From NCBI GenBank assembly GCA_041665465.1, contig JBAYIU010000001.1, positions 1,488,001 through 1,552,000 of the forward strand: a stretch of 64,000 nt of DNA, written 5' to 3'. The notes below the pieces were generated by a model. It had not been told where the DNA came from, did not search any database, and saw only the letters and a program-made list of their open reading frames with translations. Source of the DNA: JACRPH01 sp041665465 (GTDB taxonomy: Archaea; Nanobdellota; Nanobdellia; Woesearchaeales; GW2011-AR9). Position numbers and translations under genes: made by a program. Shown piece by piece: positions 1-8,182 of this stretch; the stretch's first letter is position 1; the number at the start of each line of letters is the position of its first letter.

Positions 1-315
1 GCTGAAAATAGTGCCGAGGGAACTTTTCCGTTATTAGGATATTCTTATTACCAATATGGAAATTCTTTACGTGAATCTCAACCCTTTAATGCTTTAATCT
101 ATTATGAATACGCTTTAGAGATGAGTGATTTAAGTATTTATTTTAATCAAGCAGACGCTTCAAAGAAGGAATTTAAGATCGGATTTAACCAAACTTGGGA
201 AGCTTTTGCAATCGGAGTTATGGTGGGAATGCTAGTGATGTCTGTGTTTATGATTTTACATAAACCCAAACCCCTCTTTCCTGTTTCTAAGTCTAGAATT
301 ATATCTAAAAAGTAA
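1..315 (+). CDS. C-terminal fragment of a membrane-anchored protein (possibly archaeal Lon-like serine protease)
   Basis: The reading frame is open from the first base of the window and ends at a TAA, so this is the last 104 residues of a protein that starts outside. The fragment has a Tyr-rich helical stretch (GYSYYQYGNSL, ALIYYEYALEMSDLSIYF), a short charged part and one hydrophobic segment (AFAIGVMVGMLVMSVFMIL) followed by a basic tail, which suggests a C-terminal membrane anchor with the tail in the cytoplasm. The Tyr-rich helical part reminds me of the C-terminal region of archaeal S16-like serine proteases (COG1750), but the catalytic domain is not in view, so that is a guess. A strong hairpin follows the stop. 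Confidence 0.45.
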   Translation, partial: AENSAEGTFPLLGYSYYQYGNSLRESQPFNALIYYEYALEMSDLSIYFNQADASKKEFKIGFNQTWEAFAIGVMVGMLVMSVFMILHKPKPLFPVSKSRIISKK

Positions 316-331
316 TCACTGATTATAAAAA

Positions 332-364
332 CCCCTGGCAAACCACCGAAATGGTTTGCTGGGG
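332..364. terminator. Strong hairpin downstream of the first gene
   Basis: An inverted repeat pairs CCCC (332-335) with GGGG (361-364) and GCAAACCA (338-345) with TGGTTTGC (352-359) around a six-base loop. Two unpaired bases on the left arm (336-337) face one on the right (360). It lies 17 bases after a stop codon. On the plus strand it is followed by A, not T, so it is not a classical intrinsic terminator for that gene; on the minus strand it is followed by five T. It may act as a 3'-end stabiliser or processing signal. Confidence 0.45.
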
Positions 365-520
365 AAAAAGAGGTGATAGATGTTTAAATGTCAGGGTAGG
401 GGATACTATTTAAAGCTTTCGGTTATTTTAGTATTCTAAAGTAGTGAATGCCTCTCCGTTCTTAAAGAAACCTTTAAAAGAAGAGAGATTATTCTTACTT
501 AAATAAATTGAGGTGAACTT

Positions 521-1411
521 ATGAAAACAATCGGTATTTTTTTAATAATTATGTCTTTATTGCTAAGTAGCTTAGCGGTAGCAGACTTTTCTACTGACGT
601 AACTACTTTCAGTAACGATTTGACTGGGAAGGAACTTACCGGGGTAGCCGGATCGATGCTTAAGAATGAAAGGGTTAATGTTTACATTAAAGAGGGAGAG
701 AAAACTTGGACTTTGGGGTTAGTAACAGAATCTAGAAAAGTGGTTAGTCTAAAGGAAGAAGAGTTAACTAATCCTACTTTGAAAGTGTTTAGTGATATGG
801 AAACAGTGACATCTATTCAGAATTCTGCTACTCCCGCTGACGATTTAAAGAAAGCTTTAGAAGATGGAAAAATTACTTATGAAGCAGTAGGATTCTTTAA
901 TAAGATTAAGTTTGGATTTTCTAATTTCTTTGTAAAAATGTTCGGTTCAAGTAAAGAAGATAAAAAGGAATTGAAGAACGAGACTAAAGAAGATAAGAAA
1001 GAACCGGTGAAAGAGAAAGAGACCAAGACTGAAGAGAAACCAGTAGAAAAGGTTGAAAACAAAACTACTGAAGAAAATGAACCTAAAGTAGGAGAAGAGA
1101 AGAAAACTGATCTTGAACCTGTGGTTGATACTCCCGTTGATACGGCTAAAACTTATACTGTAAATCTGGAAGCTAAAGGATTTGATCCTGTTACTCTTAA
1201 GATTAAGAAAGGAGATACGGTAGAATGGAAAGTTACTCGCAATGGTAACTTACATCAAGCAATGATTTTAGGAACACAAAATTGTGTTGGTGTCAAAAGT
1301 AAGATCTTAACTACTGGCGAATCTTATAAGTGGAAGTTTGATACTGCAACTACTTGTACCGTGGTTGATGGAATTACTACCACTCAAACTAGTAAAATAA
1401 CCGTAGAATAA
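521..1411 (+). CDS. Secreted protein with degenerate cupredoxin-like C-terminal domain
   Basis: The protein opens with a signal peptide (a lysine, a hydrophobic core and an Ala-Asp cleavage region, residues 1-22). Residues about 23-145 form an alpha/beta domain that resembles an SCP2-type fold (DVTTFSNDL, NPTLKVFSD, KITYEAVGFFNKIKF), although this is uncertain. A Lys/Glu-rich linker of about 55 residues follows. The last 90 residues look like a plastocyanin-type beta sandwich (FDPVTLKIKKGDTVEW, GNLHQAMI). Of the usual copper ligands only one His is in place. The late C-x-x-x-x-H-x-x-M signature is missing, and two cysteines (NCVG, TTCTV) may form a disulfide instead. A GAGGTGA site lies five bases before the ATG. 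It probably acts at the cell surface; a copper role is doubtful. Confidence 0.6.
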   Translation: MKTIGIFLIIMSLLLSSLAVADFSTDVTTFSNDLTGKELTGVAGSMLKNERVNVYIKEGEKTWTLGLVTESRKVVSLKEEELTNPTLKVFSDMETVTSIQNSATPADDLKKALEDGKITYEAVGFFNKIKFGFSNFFVKMFGSSKEDKKELKNETKEDKKEPVKEKETKTEEKPVEKVENKTTEENEPKVGEEKKTDLEPVVDTPVDTAKTYTVNLEAKGFDPVTLKIKKGDTVEWKVTRNGNLHQAMILGTQNCVGVKSKILTTGESYKWKFDTATTCTVVDGITTTQTSKITVE

Positions 1412-1502
1412 TCTTTTAATCTTATTTTTTCCTCTTTTTTCTCATTCTCATTACCAAAACCTTAATAATCCCTTAGATAATCCTTCTGCTTAGGTGACTG
1501 AG

Positions 1503-2507
1503 ATGAAAATTGGCTTTTTTGAGTTGGAAAACTGGGAAAAGAGTACTTTAGATTCTTCATTTCCTAAAGATAATCTAGTTCTTTCACATCAGAAACTTAC
1601 CCTTAAAGAGGCAAGTAAATATCCTGATTTAGAAGTGATTTCTGGTTTTATTTACTCCGGGATTGATGAGAAAATTCTTTCTAAACTTCCTAAACTTAAA
1701 CTTATTGCTACTAGAAGTACTGGTTATGATCATATTGATTTAGCTGCCTGTAAAAAAAGAGGGATTATTGTTTGTAACGTTCCTACGTATGGAGAGAATA
1801 CTGTCGCTGAACACACCTTTGCTTTAATTCTCGCTTTAAGCAGAAAAATTATTCCTTGTCACGAAAGGACCCAGAAAGGCAGTTTTGAGTTGGAAGGATT
1901 AAGGGGGTTTGATCTTAAAGGAAAAACTTTAGGGGTAGTGGGAAGCGGAAACATTGGTCGACATGTGATTCGTATGGCCCAAGGATTTGAGATGAATATT
2001 TTAGTTTACGATGCTTTTCCTAATCCCCAAATCGCTAAAGAGATGGGTTTTGTTTACGTCAGTTTAGATCAACTGCTTAAGAATTCTAATATTATCAGTT
2101 TACACCTCCCTTATAATGAGAAAACTCATCATCTGATTGATAAAAAAGCATTTACAAAGATGAAGAAAGGGACTTATTTAATCAATACTTCTCGAGGAGG
2201 TTTGGTTGACACTGATGCTTTAGTTAAGGCGCTTAAATCTAAGCATTTGGCTGGAGCAGGATTAGATGTGTTAGAAGAAGAGTGTGAATTAGTAGAAGAG
2301 TCTCAGTTGGTAAGTAAAAACTTTTCTCCTAGTTGTAACCTTAAAACTTTGGTTGAAGATCATGTGTTGATGACTATGTCGAACGTGATTGTTACTCCTC
2401 ATAATGCTTTTAATACTCACGAAGCTTTGATGAGAATCTTGCAAACCACTATTGATAATATTCAAGGGTTTAAGAAAGATGTTCTAATAAATGTGGTGAA
2501 TAAGTGA
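1503..2507 (+). CDS. D-isomer-specific 2-hydroxyacid dehydrogenase (D-lactate dehydrogenase type)
   Basis: NAD-dependent dehydrogenase that interconverts a 2-oxoacid and a D-2-hydroxyacid, most likely pyruvate and D-lactate, in the cytoplasm. The Rossmann motif GVVGSGNIG sits in mid-protein. The catalytic Arg (NTSRGGLVD), Glu (LDVLEEE) and His (VTPHNAF) are all present, and the 334-residue length is normal. The N-terminus MKIGFFELENWEK is typical of D-lactate dehydrogenases. A GTG nine bases upstream is in frame, but it overlaps a good GGTGA ribosome site (1493-1497) placed six bases before the ATG, so the ATG is preferred. The stop overlaps the GTG start of the next gene, so the two are probably co-translated. 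A reducing step at the end of fermentation would fit a small archaeon, but that is inference. Confidence 0.88.
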   Translation: MKIGFFELENWEKSTLDSSFPKDNLVLSHQKLTLKEASKYPDLEVISGFIYSGIDEKILSKLPKLKLIATRSTGYDHIDLAACKKRGIIVCNVPTYGENTVAEHTFALILALSRKIIPCHERTQKGSFELEGLRGFDLKGKTLGVVGSGNIGRHVIRMAQGFEMNILVYDAFPNPQIAKEMGFVYVSLDQLLKNSNIISLHLPYNEKTHHLIDKKAFTKMKKGTYLINTSRGGLVDTDALVKALKSKHLAGAGLDVLEEECELVEESQLVSKNFSPSCNLKTLVEDHVLMTMSNVIVTPHNAFNTHEALMRILQTTIDNIQGFKKDVLINVVNK

Positions 2508-3373
2508 ACGACTTAATTAAAAAACGGTTATTATCTGCTCAACGTAGAGAATTAACTGAACATATAATCTATTCTAAGTTATCTACTTCTATTAAAGGGG
2601 AAAAGAATCGTGAAGTGTTAAGACATATTGCTAATGATGAGCTCCGTCATCATAATCTGTGGAAGAGATATACGGGGGAAGAAGTAAGACCTTTGGTGTT
2701 TATGGTGTGGTGGTATTACCTCTTATCTAAACTCTTTGGACTAACCTTTGGAATAAAATTGATGGAAAAAGGAGAAAAGCTTGCTCAGAAGAATTATGCT
2801 CAAATTGCTAAGGTGGTTCCCGAAGCAAAAAAAATTATGCTGGATGAACATAATCATGAAAGAAATTTGATTAGTTTAATCCATGAAGAGAAATTGAAAT
2901 ATGTGGGGTCGATTGTTTTAGGATTGAATGATGCCTTAGTAGAATTAACCGGGGCTCTAGCTGGTTTAACTTTGGCTTTGAATAATGGGCATATTGTAGC
3001 GTTGACTGGAATGATTACCGGGATTGCTGCTTCATTGTCCATGGCTGCTTCTGAATTTCAATCTCGAAGAGCAGAAAATCCTTTTGCTAAAGATTCTTTT
3101 CGAGCTTCAGTGTATACTGGGATAACTTATTTGGTGACGGTAATATTATTAGTTCTGCCGTATGTCCTTTTATCAAACGTATTAGTGGCTTTAGCTTGTA
3201 CTTTGACTATTGCAGTAGTGATAATCTTAATGTTCACTTTCTACACTTCTGTAGCTCAAGACTTAAAGTTTGGTAAACGGTTCTTAGAAATGGCAGCCAT
3301 TAGTTTAGGAGTAGCAGCAATAAGTTTTGGTATAGGTTACTTGGTTAAGATCTGGTGGGGTATTGGGATATAG
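2504..3373 (+). CDS. Erythrin-VIT (MbfA-like) iron/manganese transporter
   Basis: The protein fuses a ferritin-like di-iron domain to a CCC1/VIT1 transporter domain. The N-terminal 130 residues carry Glu and His clusters expected of a rubrerythrin-type di-iron site (ELTEH, NDELRHHN, DEHNHE). The C-terminal half has about five membrane helices, starting with the VIT1 signature LGLNDALVELTGALAGL and including the conserved MAASEFQSRR. Members of this family move ferrous iron or manganese across the membrane, and the di-iron domain senses or oxidises the metal. The gene starts with GTG and overlaps the dehydrogenase by four bases. Its link to the dehydrogenase is not obvious from sequence. Direction of transport cannot be read here; homologues such as MbfA export iron. 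Confidence 0.85.
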   Translation: MNDLIKKRLLSAQRRELTEHIIYSKLSTSIKGEKNREVLRHIANDELRHHNLWKRYTGEEVRPLVFMVWWYYLLSKLFGLTFGIKLMEKGEKLAQKNYAQIAKVVPEAKKIMLDEHNHERNLISLIHEEKLKYVGSIVLGLNDALVELTGALAGLTLALNNGHIVALTGMITGIAASLSMAASEFQSRRAENPFAKDSFRASVYTGITYLVTVILLVLPYVLLSNVLVALACTLTIAVVIILMFTFYTSVAQDLKFGKRFLEMAAISLGVAAISFGIGYLVKIWWGIGI

Positions 3374-3390
3374 TTGAAGACATTTTAGTC

Positions 3391-4506
3391 TTATTTATCT
3401 CTTGTATTATTCTCTCCTAAAGCCGGAAGCACTGCTCTTTCATAGATGCTTTCAATCAATTCTTGATTTTTTACCAGATAACTCTGATTGATTTCTGCGA
3501 ATTGTTGATCCATTTTTCGGGTTATTCCAATTACTGGAAGATATCCTCCCAAATACAAACCTAATCCCCCTAAAGCGCCGGCAAGGGGAGGGAATAGGTT
3601 TCCTTCGATCAAGGCTTTACCTTCTAAAATTAACGCTGTTACGTCCGTGATTATAATCCCACAACCCGCAAGTGCGCCACTTATTCCCACTCCAAAGTTT
3701 TTCGTTCCTCTCCACTCGAAATCTTTCCCAGTCATCCATTGAGAGATATAACTTTCACTTTTACTTATTCTTATCCTTCGAGTTAGGTGTTCCAGATACT
3801 GGTGCAACTCTTCCTCTTCTATCTCATACGAGACTTGCATCTGTTCCAGATAACCCCGAGCTAGTCCAGCTAGAGAAGCATTAGTCTTAAAAAGGAAAGA
3901 GGGATAAGGAGCGTCTCCTACTTGTTTGTAGAATTCGCTTAAAGAAGGAGCAACCTTTGTTCCATATTCTTCGCTTAGTTCTAGAGCGGAGGGATGTTTC
4001 TCTTTTAGATGCGCTTTTCCTCCCTTCTCCATCTGATCTAGAAAACTAGCAAAAGTAAGAAGGTCAGAATAAAGGTCTAGAGCAGTTAGTTGAAGAGCTG
4101 CGGAAGAAGTAGTATAAGGAGAAGCATGTTCTCCTGCTAGCGGTCTTTGCGTTCTTTCAATCGTCACTGCTGTCTCGAACAGAGCATTGTAATCTTGTAA
4201 TCTCTGGAAGAATTGTTCTTTTCTCTTGAAGCGAGTTTTGATGCTTTCAATAGGGAAAAAATAGTGGCTTCTTTCCGTAAGGCTCTCTAAATCTAACAAT
4301 GCTTTTGCGGACTTTACTTTGGCTTGGAAATATCCCTTGGTAATTTCTTTTAAGAAAAAGTCCAAATTAATGAGGGGCTTCTCCAAGCTCAGAGAGGGGT
4401 CTAACTCTTCATATCTGCTTACTATTCCTTCTAATCCCTCTTGGTCTAAGATCAGATCGAAGTCCAATTCAGGAGTTTCTTCAGCGGTTTTTGGTTCAGT
4501 GGTCAT
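3391..4506 (-). CDS. Small membrane protein, third gene of the GHKL/transglutaminase operon
   Basis: No family recognised. The 371-residue protein is mainly helical and charged up to about residue 270. Two or three hydrophobic, glycine-rich segments follow (NFGVGISGALAGCGIIITDVTALIL and LAGALGGLGLYLGGYLPVIGI), then a short C-terminal tail. It probably sits in the membrane with a long cytoplasmic N-terminal part. The ATG lies inside the end of the 1228-residue transglutaminase gene (an 11-base overlap), so it is translationally coupled and is expected to work with that protein. A weak GGAG site lies ten bases before the ATG. It may be a membrane partner or scaffold of the ATPase/transglutaminase pair. 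Confidence 0.75.
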   Translation of the reverse strand: MTTEPKTAEETPELDFDLILDQEGLEGIVSRYEELDPSLSLEKPLINLDFFLKEITKGYFQAKVKSAKALLDLESLTERSHYFFPIESIKTRFKRKEQFFQRLQDYNALFETAVTIERTQRPLAGEHASPYTTSSAALQLTALDLYSDLLTFASFLDQMEKGGKAHLKEKHPSALELSEEYGTKVAPSLSEFYKQVGDAPYPSFLFKTNASLAGLARGYLEQMQVSYEIEEEELHQYLEHLTRRIRISKSESYISQWMTGKDFEWRGTKNFGVGISGALAGCGIIITDVTALILEGKALIEGNLFPPLAGALGGLGLYLGGYLPVIGITRKMDQQFAEINQSYLVKNQELIESIYERAVLPALGENNTRDK

Positions 4507-7500
4507 GGGGGGTACTCTCCTGATTAAGTCGATATTCTAGATAACTCGTTTTTAGTTTGTTGAAATCGGAAAAAGGTTTATTTCTAGCTGTAAGGATAGC
4601 ATAAATAAGGGTATCAATTAATTCGGGGTCTTCTTTTACCTCGCTAGATAATTCTAAGTCTGGATTGAAATAAAGTGTTCCTCTCTTCACGGCGAAGAAC
4701 TTACTTGAGTCTTTAAATTGATAATCTGTGTTGATACTTTGAGTGTCACCCAAAGAACCGTAATTCGCACGATAGACGTCTCCCACCAACTCTCTTAAAT
4801 CTTTTATCGAACCATTCTGAGCCTTTCTTCTCTCGGGGGGAATCTTCTCTCCCAACGCTTGGTCATCTTTAATTATTCTACTTAGTAAGGGATTGGGAGT
4901 GTATTCCAGAGAGAGTTCTAACCCTCCCTCAGAAGATCTCTTTCTTTGCATTCCAGCTTTACCGGCAATCATAATGTAAAAAGAGTAATCCAGAACATAG
5001 ATGGCAGCTTCTGTTTCTAGATTCAAATCAGCGAAAGAAGTACGTAGCAAACGGTGATCGTATTTTAACTGGTTATTGCGCATCATGTCTGTGGCTTGGT
5101 TGATGCTTATTTTGATTTCTTCCCATTCTTTTTCGTGTTTAACATAAACGTCTACAATCGGTTCGTTAAGGAATCTCTCTAGTTCTTCTCTTTCTCTACG
5201 GTAATCTCTCCATAGGGCGAAGAACATCCCTCCGAAGGTTAAAGCTAAAAATCCTAATAGGCCCCCTGAAATAGTGTTCAATATCGAATCTAAACTTCCC
5301 TGTATTTCTTTCTTTTCCTCCTCTCGCCAGAGGTTATCTGCTTCTTCTAGAGACAACTCGCTATGTTCTTTCAGAAATTCATCGTAGCGCTCTTTATATT
5401 TGGCATATTTTTTTTCGTAATCGGATTGCTCTTTTCTGAGTTTATCAGCTTCTCTCTGCTCTTCCTTTTTTGCTTGGGCTTCTTCTTCCTTTGCTTTATT
5501 TTCTAAGTCTTCTACACTACCTTCACTGTGAAAGAGATCATTAAGATAGGAAGAAGTTCTTTGGAACCAATTAGGACCATGATACTCTTCTTCCTCCTGC
5601 TCTTCCGGTGCTCCTCTTTGGAACATCTTGTGACGATGTTCTACCTCATCTGTAGCAGAGGTGTGGATTATATTAAAGCGATATCCTTGTTTTTGGCGTT
5701 CTTGATCGGATAGCCACTCGTAAAACATTCTTTCCAATTTACTGTTGCTTTCACGGCTTAATCGAACCACTTTAATCATCTCTGGGCTAAGACTAGAAGG
5801 GGTAGCATCTCTTTCTGTCCATCCTTTATCCTGCAGATAAACTTCACACACAGCATGTCCGCTATCGGCACTAATTACTCCTTCTATTCCTTGATATCCC
5901 ACGGCCAATCTGGAGGGTATTTGATATCTATCACGGACAATGGCACAATAAGCAGAATTAGCTACATCGCAGTCCACATTTCTTAACTTCAGAGCGTAAT
6001 TGACAAAGTTCTCTGCCCCATAGAAGCGATAAGCATTCTTGCGGGAAGTGTTGTATACGAAGAACCATTGCAGTTCTTCTTCTACTCTTTTAGAGATTTC
6101 GTCATCGTCAAACTTACCTCGAGCCTTTTCCTGCTGCCTGGCTAGCTCGTCAATCTTTCTCAAACGATCTTCCAGCACGGGCGGATATTTGATGAGGAAA
6201 GGAACGTTTGTATAACTGTCATTACTCTTGGTAGGTCCACTGCGGTCTCTTAAACGTCCTTTTTCTCCATCTTTTCTAGGATCTCCTATCCAATCTTTAT
6301 TCTCCTGAAAGTCTATGATCTGATTTTCTAAACCTCCATTACTTCCGATGATTGGGGTGGCGACGAGAGTTATCCTCTTTTTATTTTCATCTTTCGCCCA
6401 AGAATCAACGTTAGCACAATAAGAATCTTCGGGACGACTCTCAATTCCATCACATCCTTCATCAGGTTTGGCGAAATTAAGATTTCCCTGTTCTGGGAAG
6501 AGGATTTTATCTTTATCAATGTAATATCCTATGGGGAGGGGAAGTAAAGAATTTCTTCCCAAGTTTAGGTTTAAAGTAACTCTCAATTCATCTCTGCTTT
6601 TATCTGCTGAAACAATAGCAGTATTGCTGCTGCCCCAATTGGACCAACTGCCATCATATTCTAAGCGGTTGTAAGAAGTGACTCTAAAGAAGACAGATTT
6701 AGGGGGTTCGTAGATTCCGATGGGAACTCTACTTTTCATCTTGTCCATATGAGAAGTGTCTTTGTAGAATTCGTCCAGGACATTTTGACTTCCTCGGCAC
6801 TGCCCATTCTGACAGTCATAAGGAAGCTTTTTCTCTTCTTGAAGGTCTAAAGCATATCCCACATCCACTTTAGGCACGAAGTGCGAGGGAAAATTTTGAT
6901 TACTGGAGGTAGAGTAGGTCTTAGAACTTCCCTGAAAGTCGATTTCCTTACACGCAGGAATGATTAAATAAGTAACCAAAGAAACTGATGCTAAACCAAT
7001 CAAAGCAGCTTTTCCTGCTCTGGTTAAATGCTTCCGTAGCGAAGGGAACCATTTCCCTCCGACGGACTTCTTCAGAGAGAATTGCTCCATGAAGGCAAAT
7101 TCGTATCCTCCAATTTTCTGGAAATTATCCCGTAGATAGGAATAAAATCTTTGGAATAGCCCCGGCACATCTTGATTTACTGCTTCTTCTACCGGTTTAG
7201 GAAGCTCGTTTCTGGAGCGAGAGAATAAGTATTTGGTAGGAACATTAAGCACTCTTCGAACTAGTCCATTTTGGGGAGGGAGCCGAGTTAAAGTCATTCC
7301 TCCCTGCTGTACTTCTACTCCTTCTATCTCCGGAGAGCAAGCAGTTAAGCTGTCTTCTAAACTTGATCCGTCTTTCATCTGATGCGACTGGACCCAAGTT
7401 AGTCGGCCTAACTTGTTAGGATCCGTGGCACGGTTAACTTTAATTCCATTAACTCTGAAATCATAGTTCTCCGTCAGACTTGACGCATATCTGCTTACCA

Positions 7501-8182
7501 CCTGTAAGGGATTTTCTTCCATCTCTAAGCCCCTTAAGGTGATAGTTGTTCCTTCCTGCACCTCACTTCTTTCACCAATCTCAATATAATATTCTTCTTC
7601 CTCCCCCTTCTTTTCTTTTAGCAGGCGAGTTCTTTTTCCGAAAGAATCAATCAATGCTTCTTCACAGAAGTTTATGCAGGGCTTGAACCCTCTTCCATGT
7701 CCACCCACCAAGAATTTCTTCTCTTTCTTTACATCGTCTCCGATAGTTAACAATTTAAATAACACGTCATAAAGACTCATTCCGATAGCAAAGTCTCTGA
7801 TGGTTACATCATATTGGGGATGTTCTGGATCCTCTTTTCCTTCTTCTTGATGTCTTTTCTGGAATCCCACTTCTGCCTTTAAAGGATACTCTACTTGCTG
7901 TTCTCTTCGAGTGAGTAGATTGACATACTCGGCATAGGCATCGCGAATATTCTGAACGGCAATCTCTCGGAATACTTCCTGTGCGGATTGCACTTGCTTT
8001 CGGATAGCATGCTGGACTTTTCTTCTGGCTACAGTAGAGTCCATCTTTCGAGTGGTCTCAATGATCTCTTCCAGTCGGCTTAAGTTTGGACTTTCCTTCA
8101 CTAACTCTGCTCCGAAATCCCGGAAGAGCGTTTCGTCTGACTTAATCAGTTCTAGGAAGTGATATTCAAACTTAAGACTCAT
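4496..8182 (-). CDS. Transmembrane fusion of GHKL ATPase domain, transglutaminase and coiled coil
   Basis: A 1228-residue protein. Residues about 70-260 look like a GHKL (Bergerat-fold) ATPase: an N-box-like QNIRDAYAE near 77-85, DFAIGM at 130-135 for the D-x-G-x-G-M box, and GGHGRGFK at 160-167 for the glycine-rich lid. An S5-like part follows (DFRVNGIKVNR). A membrane helix spans about 391-411. The extracytoplasmic part carries a transglutaminase core with Cys738 (NVDCDVAN), His776 (DSGHAVCEV) and Asp792 (ERDATPS), plus the usual IPSRLAVGY. A Glu/Lys-rich coiled coil runs 890-960, a second helix 971-991, and a 237-residue cytoplasmic tail ends it. The transglutaminase-between-helices layout recalls TgpA, but an N-terminal GHKL domain is not one I know. 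The start overlaps the upstream GHKL gene by four bases (ATGA). Confidence 0.8.
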   Translation of the reverse strand: MSLKFEYHFLELIKSDETLFRDFGAELVKESPNLSRLEEIIETTRKMDSTVARRKVQHAIRKQVQSAQEVFREIAVQNIRDAYAEYVNLLTRREQQVEYPLKAEVGFQKRHQEEGKEDPEHPQYDVTIRDFAIGMSLYDVLFKLLTIGDDVKKEKKFLVGGHGRGFKPCINFCEEALIDSFGKRTRLLKEKKGEEEEYYIEIGERSEVQEGTTITLRGLEMEENPLQVVSRYASSLTENYDFRVNGIKVNRATDPNKLGRLTWVQSHQMKDGSSLEDSLTACSPEIEGVEVQQGGMTLTRLPPQNGLVRRVLNVPTKYLFSRSRNELPKPVEEAVNQDVPGLFQRFYSYLRDNFQKIGGYEFAFMEQFSLKKSVGGKWFPSLRKHLTRAGKAALIGLASVSLVTYLIIPACKEIDFQGSSKTYSTSSNQNFPSHFVPKVDVGYALDLQEEKKLPYDCQNGQCRGSQNVLDEFYKDTSHMDKMKSRVPIGIYEPPKSVFFRVTSYNRLEYDGSWSNWGSSNTAIVSADKSRDELRVTLNLNLGRNSLLPLPIGYYIDKDKILFPEQGNLNFAKPDEGCDGIESRPEDSYCANVDSWAKDENKKRITLVATPIIGSNGGLENQIIDFQENKDWIGDPRKDGEKGRLRDRSGPTKSNDSYTNVPFLIKYPPVLEDRLRKIDELARQQEKARGKFDDDEISKRVEEELQWFFVYNTSRKNAYRFYGAENFVNYALKLRNVDCDVANSAYCAIVRDRYQIPSRLAVGYQGIEGVISADSGHAVCEVYLQDKGWTERDATPSSLSPEMIKVVRLSRESNSKLERMFYEWLSDQERQKQGYRFNIIHTSATDEVEHRHKMFQRGAPEEQEEEEYHGPNWFQRTSSYLNDLFHSEGSVEDLENKAKEEEAQAKKEEQREADKLRKEQSDYEKKYAKYKERYDEFLKEHSELSLEEADNLWREEEKKEIQGSLDSILNTISGGLLGFLALTFGGMFFALWRDYRREREELERFLNEPIVDVYVKHEKEWEEIKISINQATDMMRNNQLKYDHRLLRTSFADLNLETEAAIYVLDYSFYIMIAGKAGMQRKRSSEGGLELSLEYTPNPLLSRIIKDDQALGEKIPPERRKAQNGSIKDLRELVGDVYRANYGSLGDTQSINTDYQFKDSSKFFAVKRGTLYFNPDLELSSEVKEDPELIDTLIYAILTARNKPFSDFNKLKTSYLEYRLNQESTPHDH

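Noticed and set aside
380..439. A 19-codon frame (MFKCQGRGYY...) with a GAGGTGA site before it, between the first two genes
   Set aside because: Too short, no repeat or conservation evidence; it overlaps the probable promoter of the secreted protein gene. It could be a leader peptide but I cannot support it.
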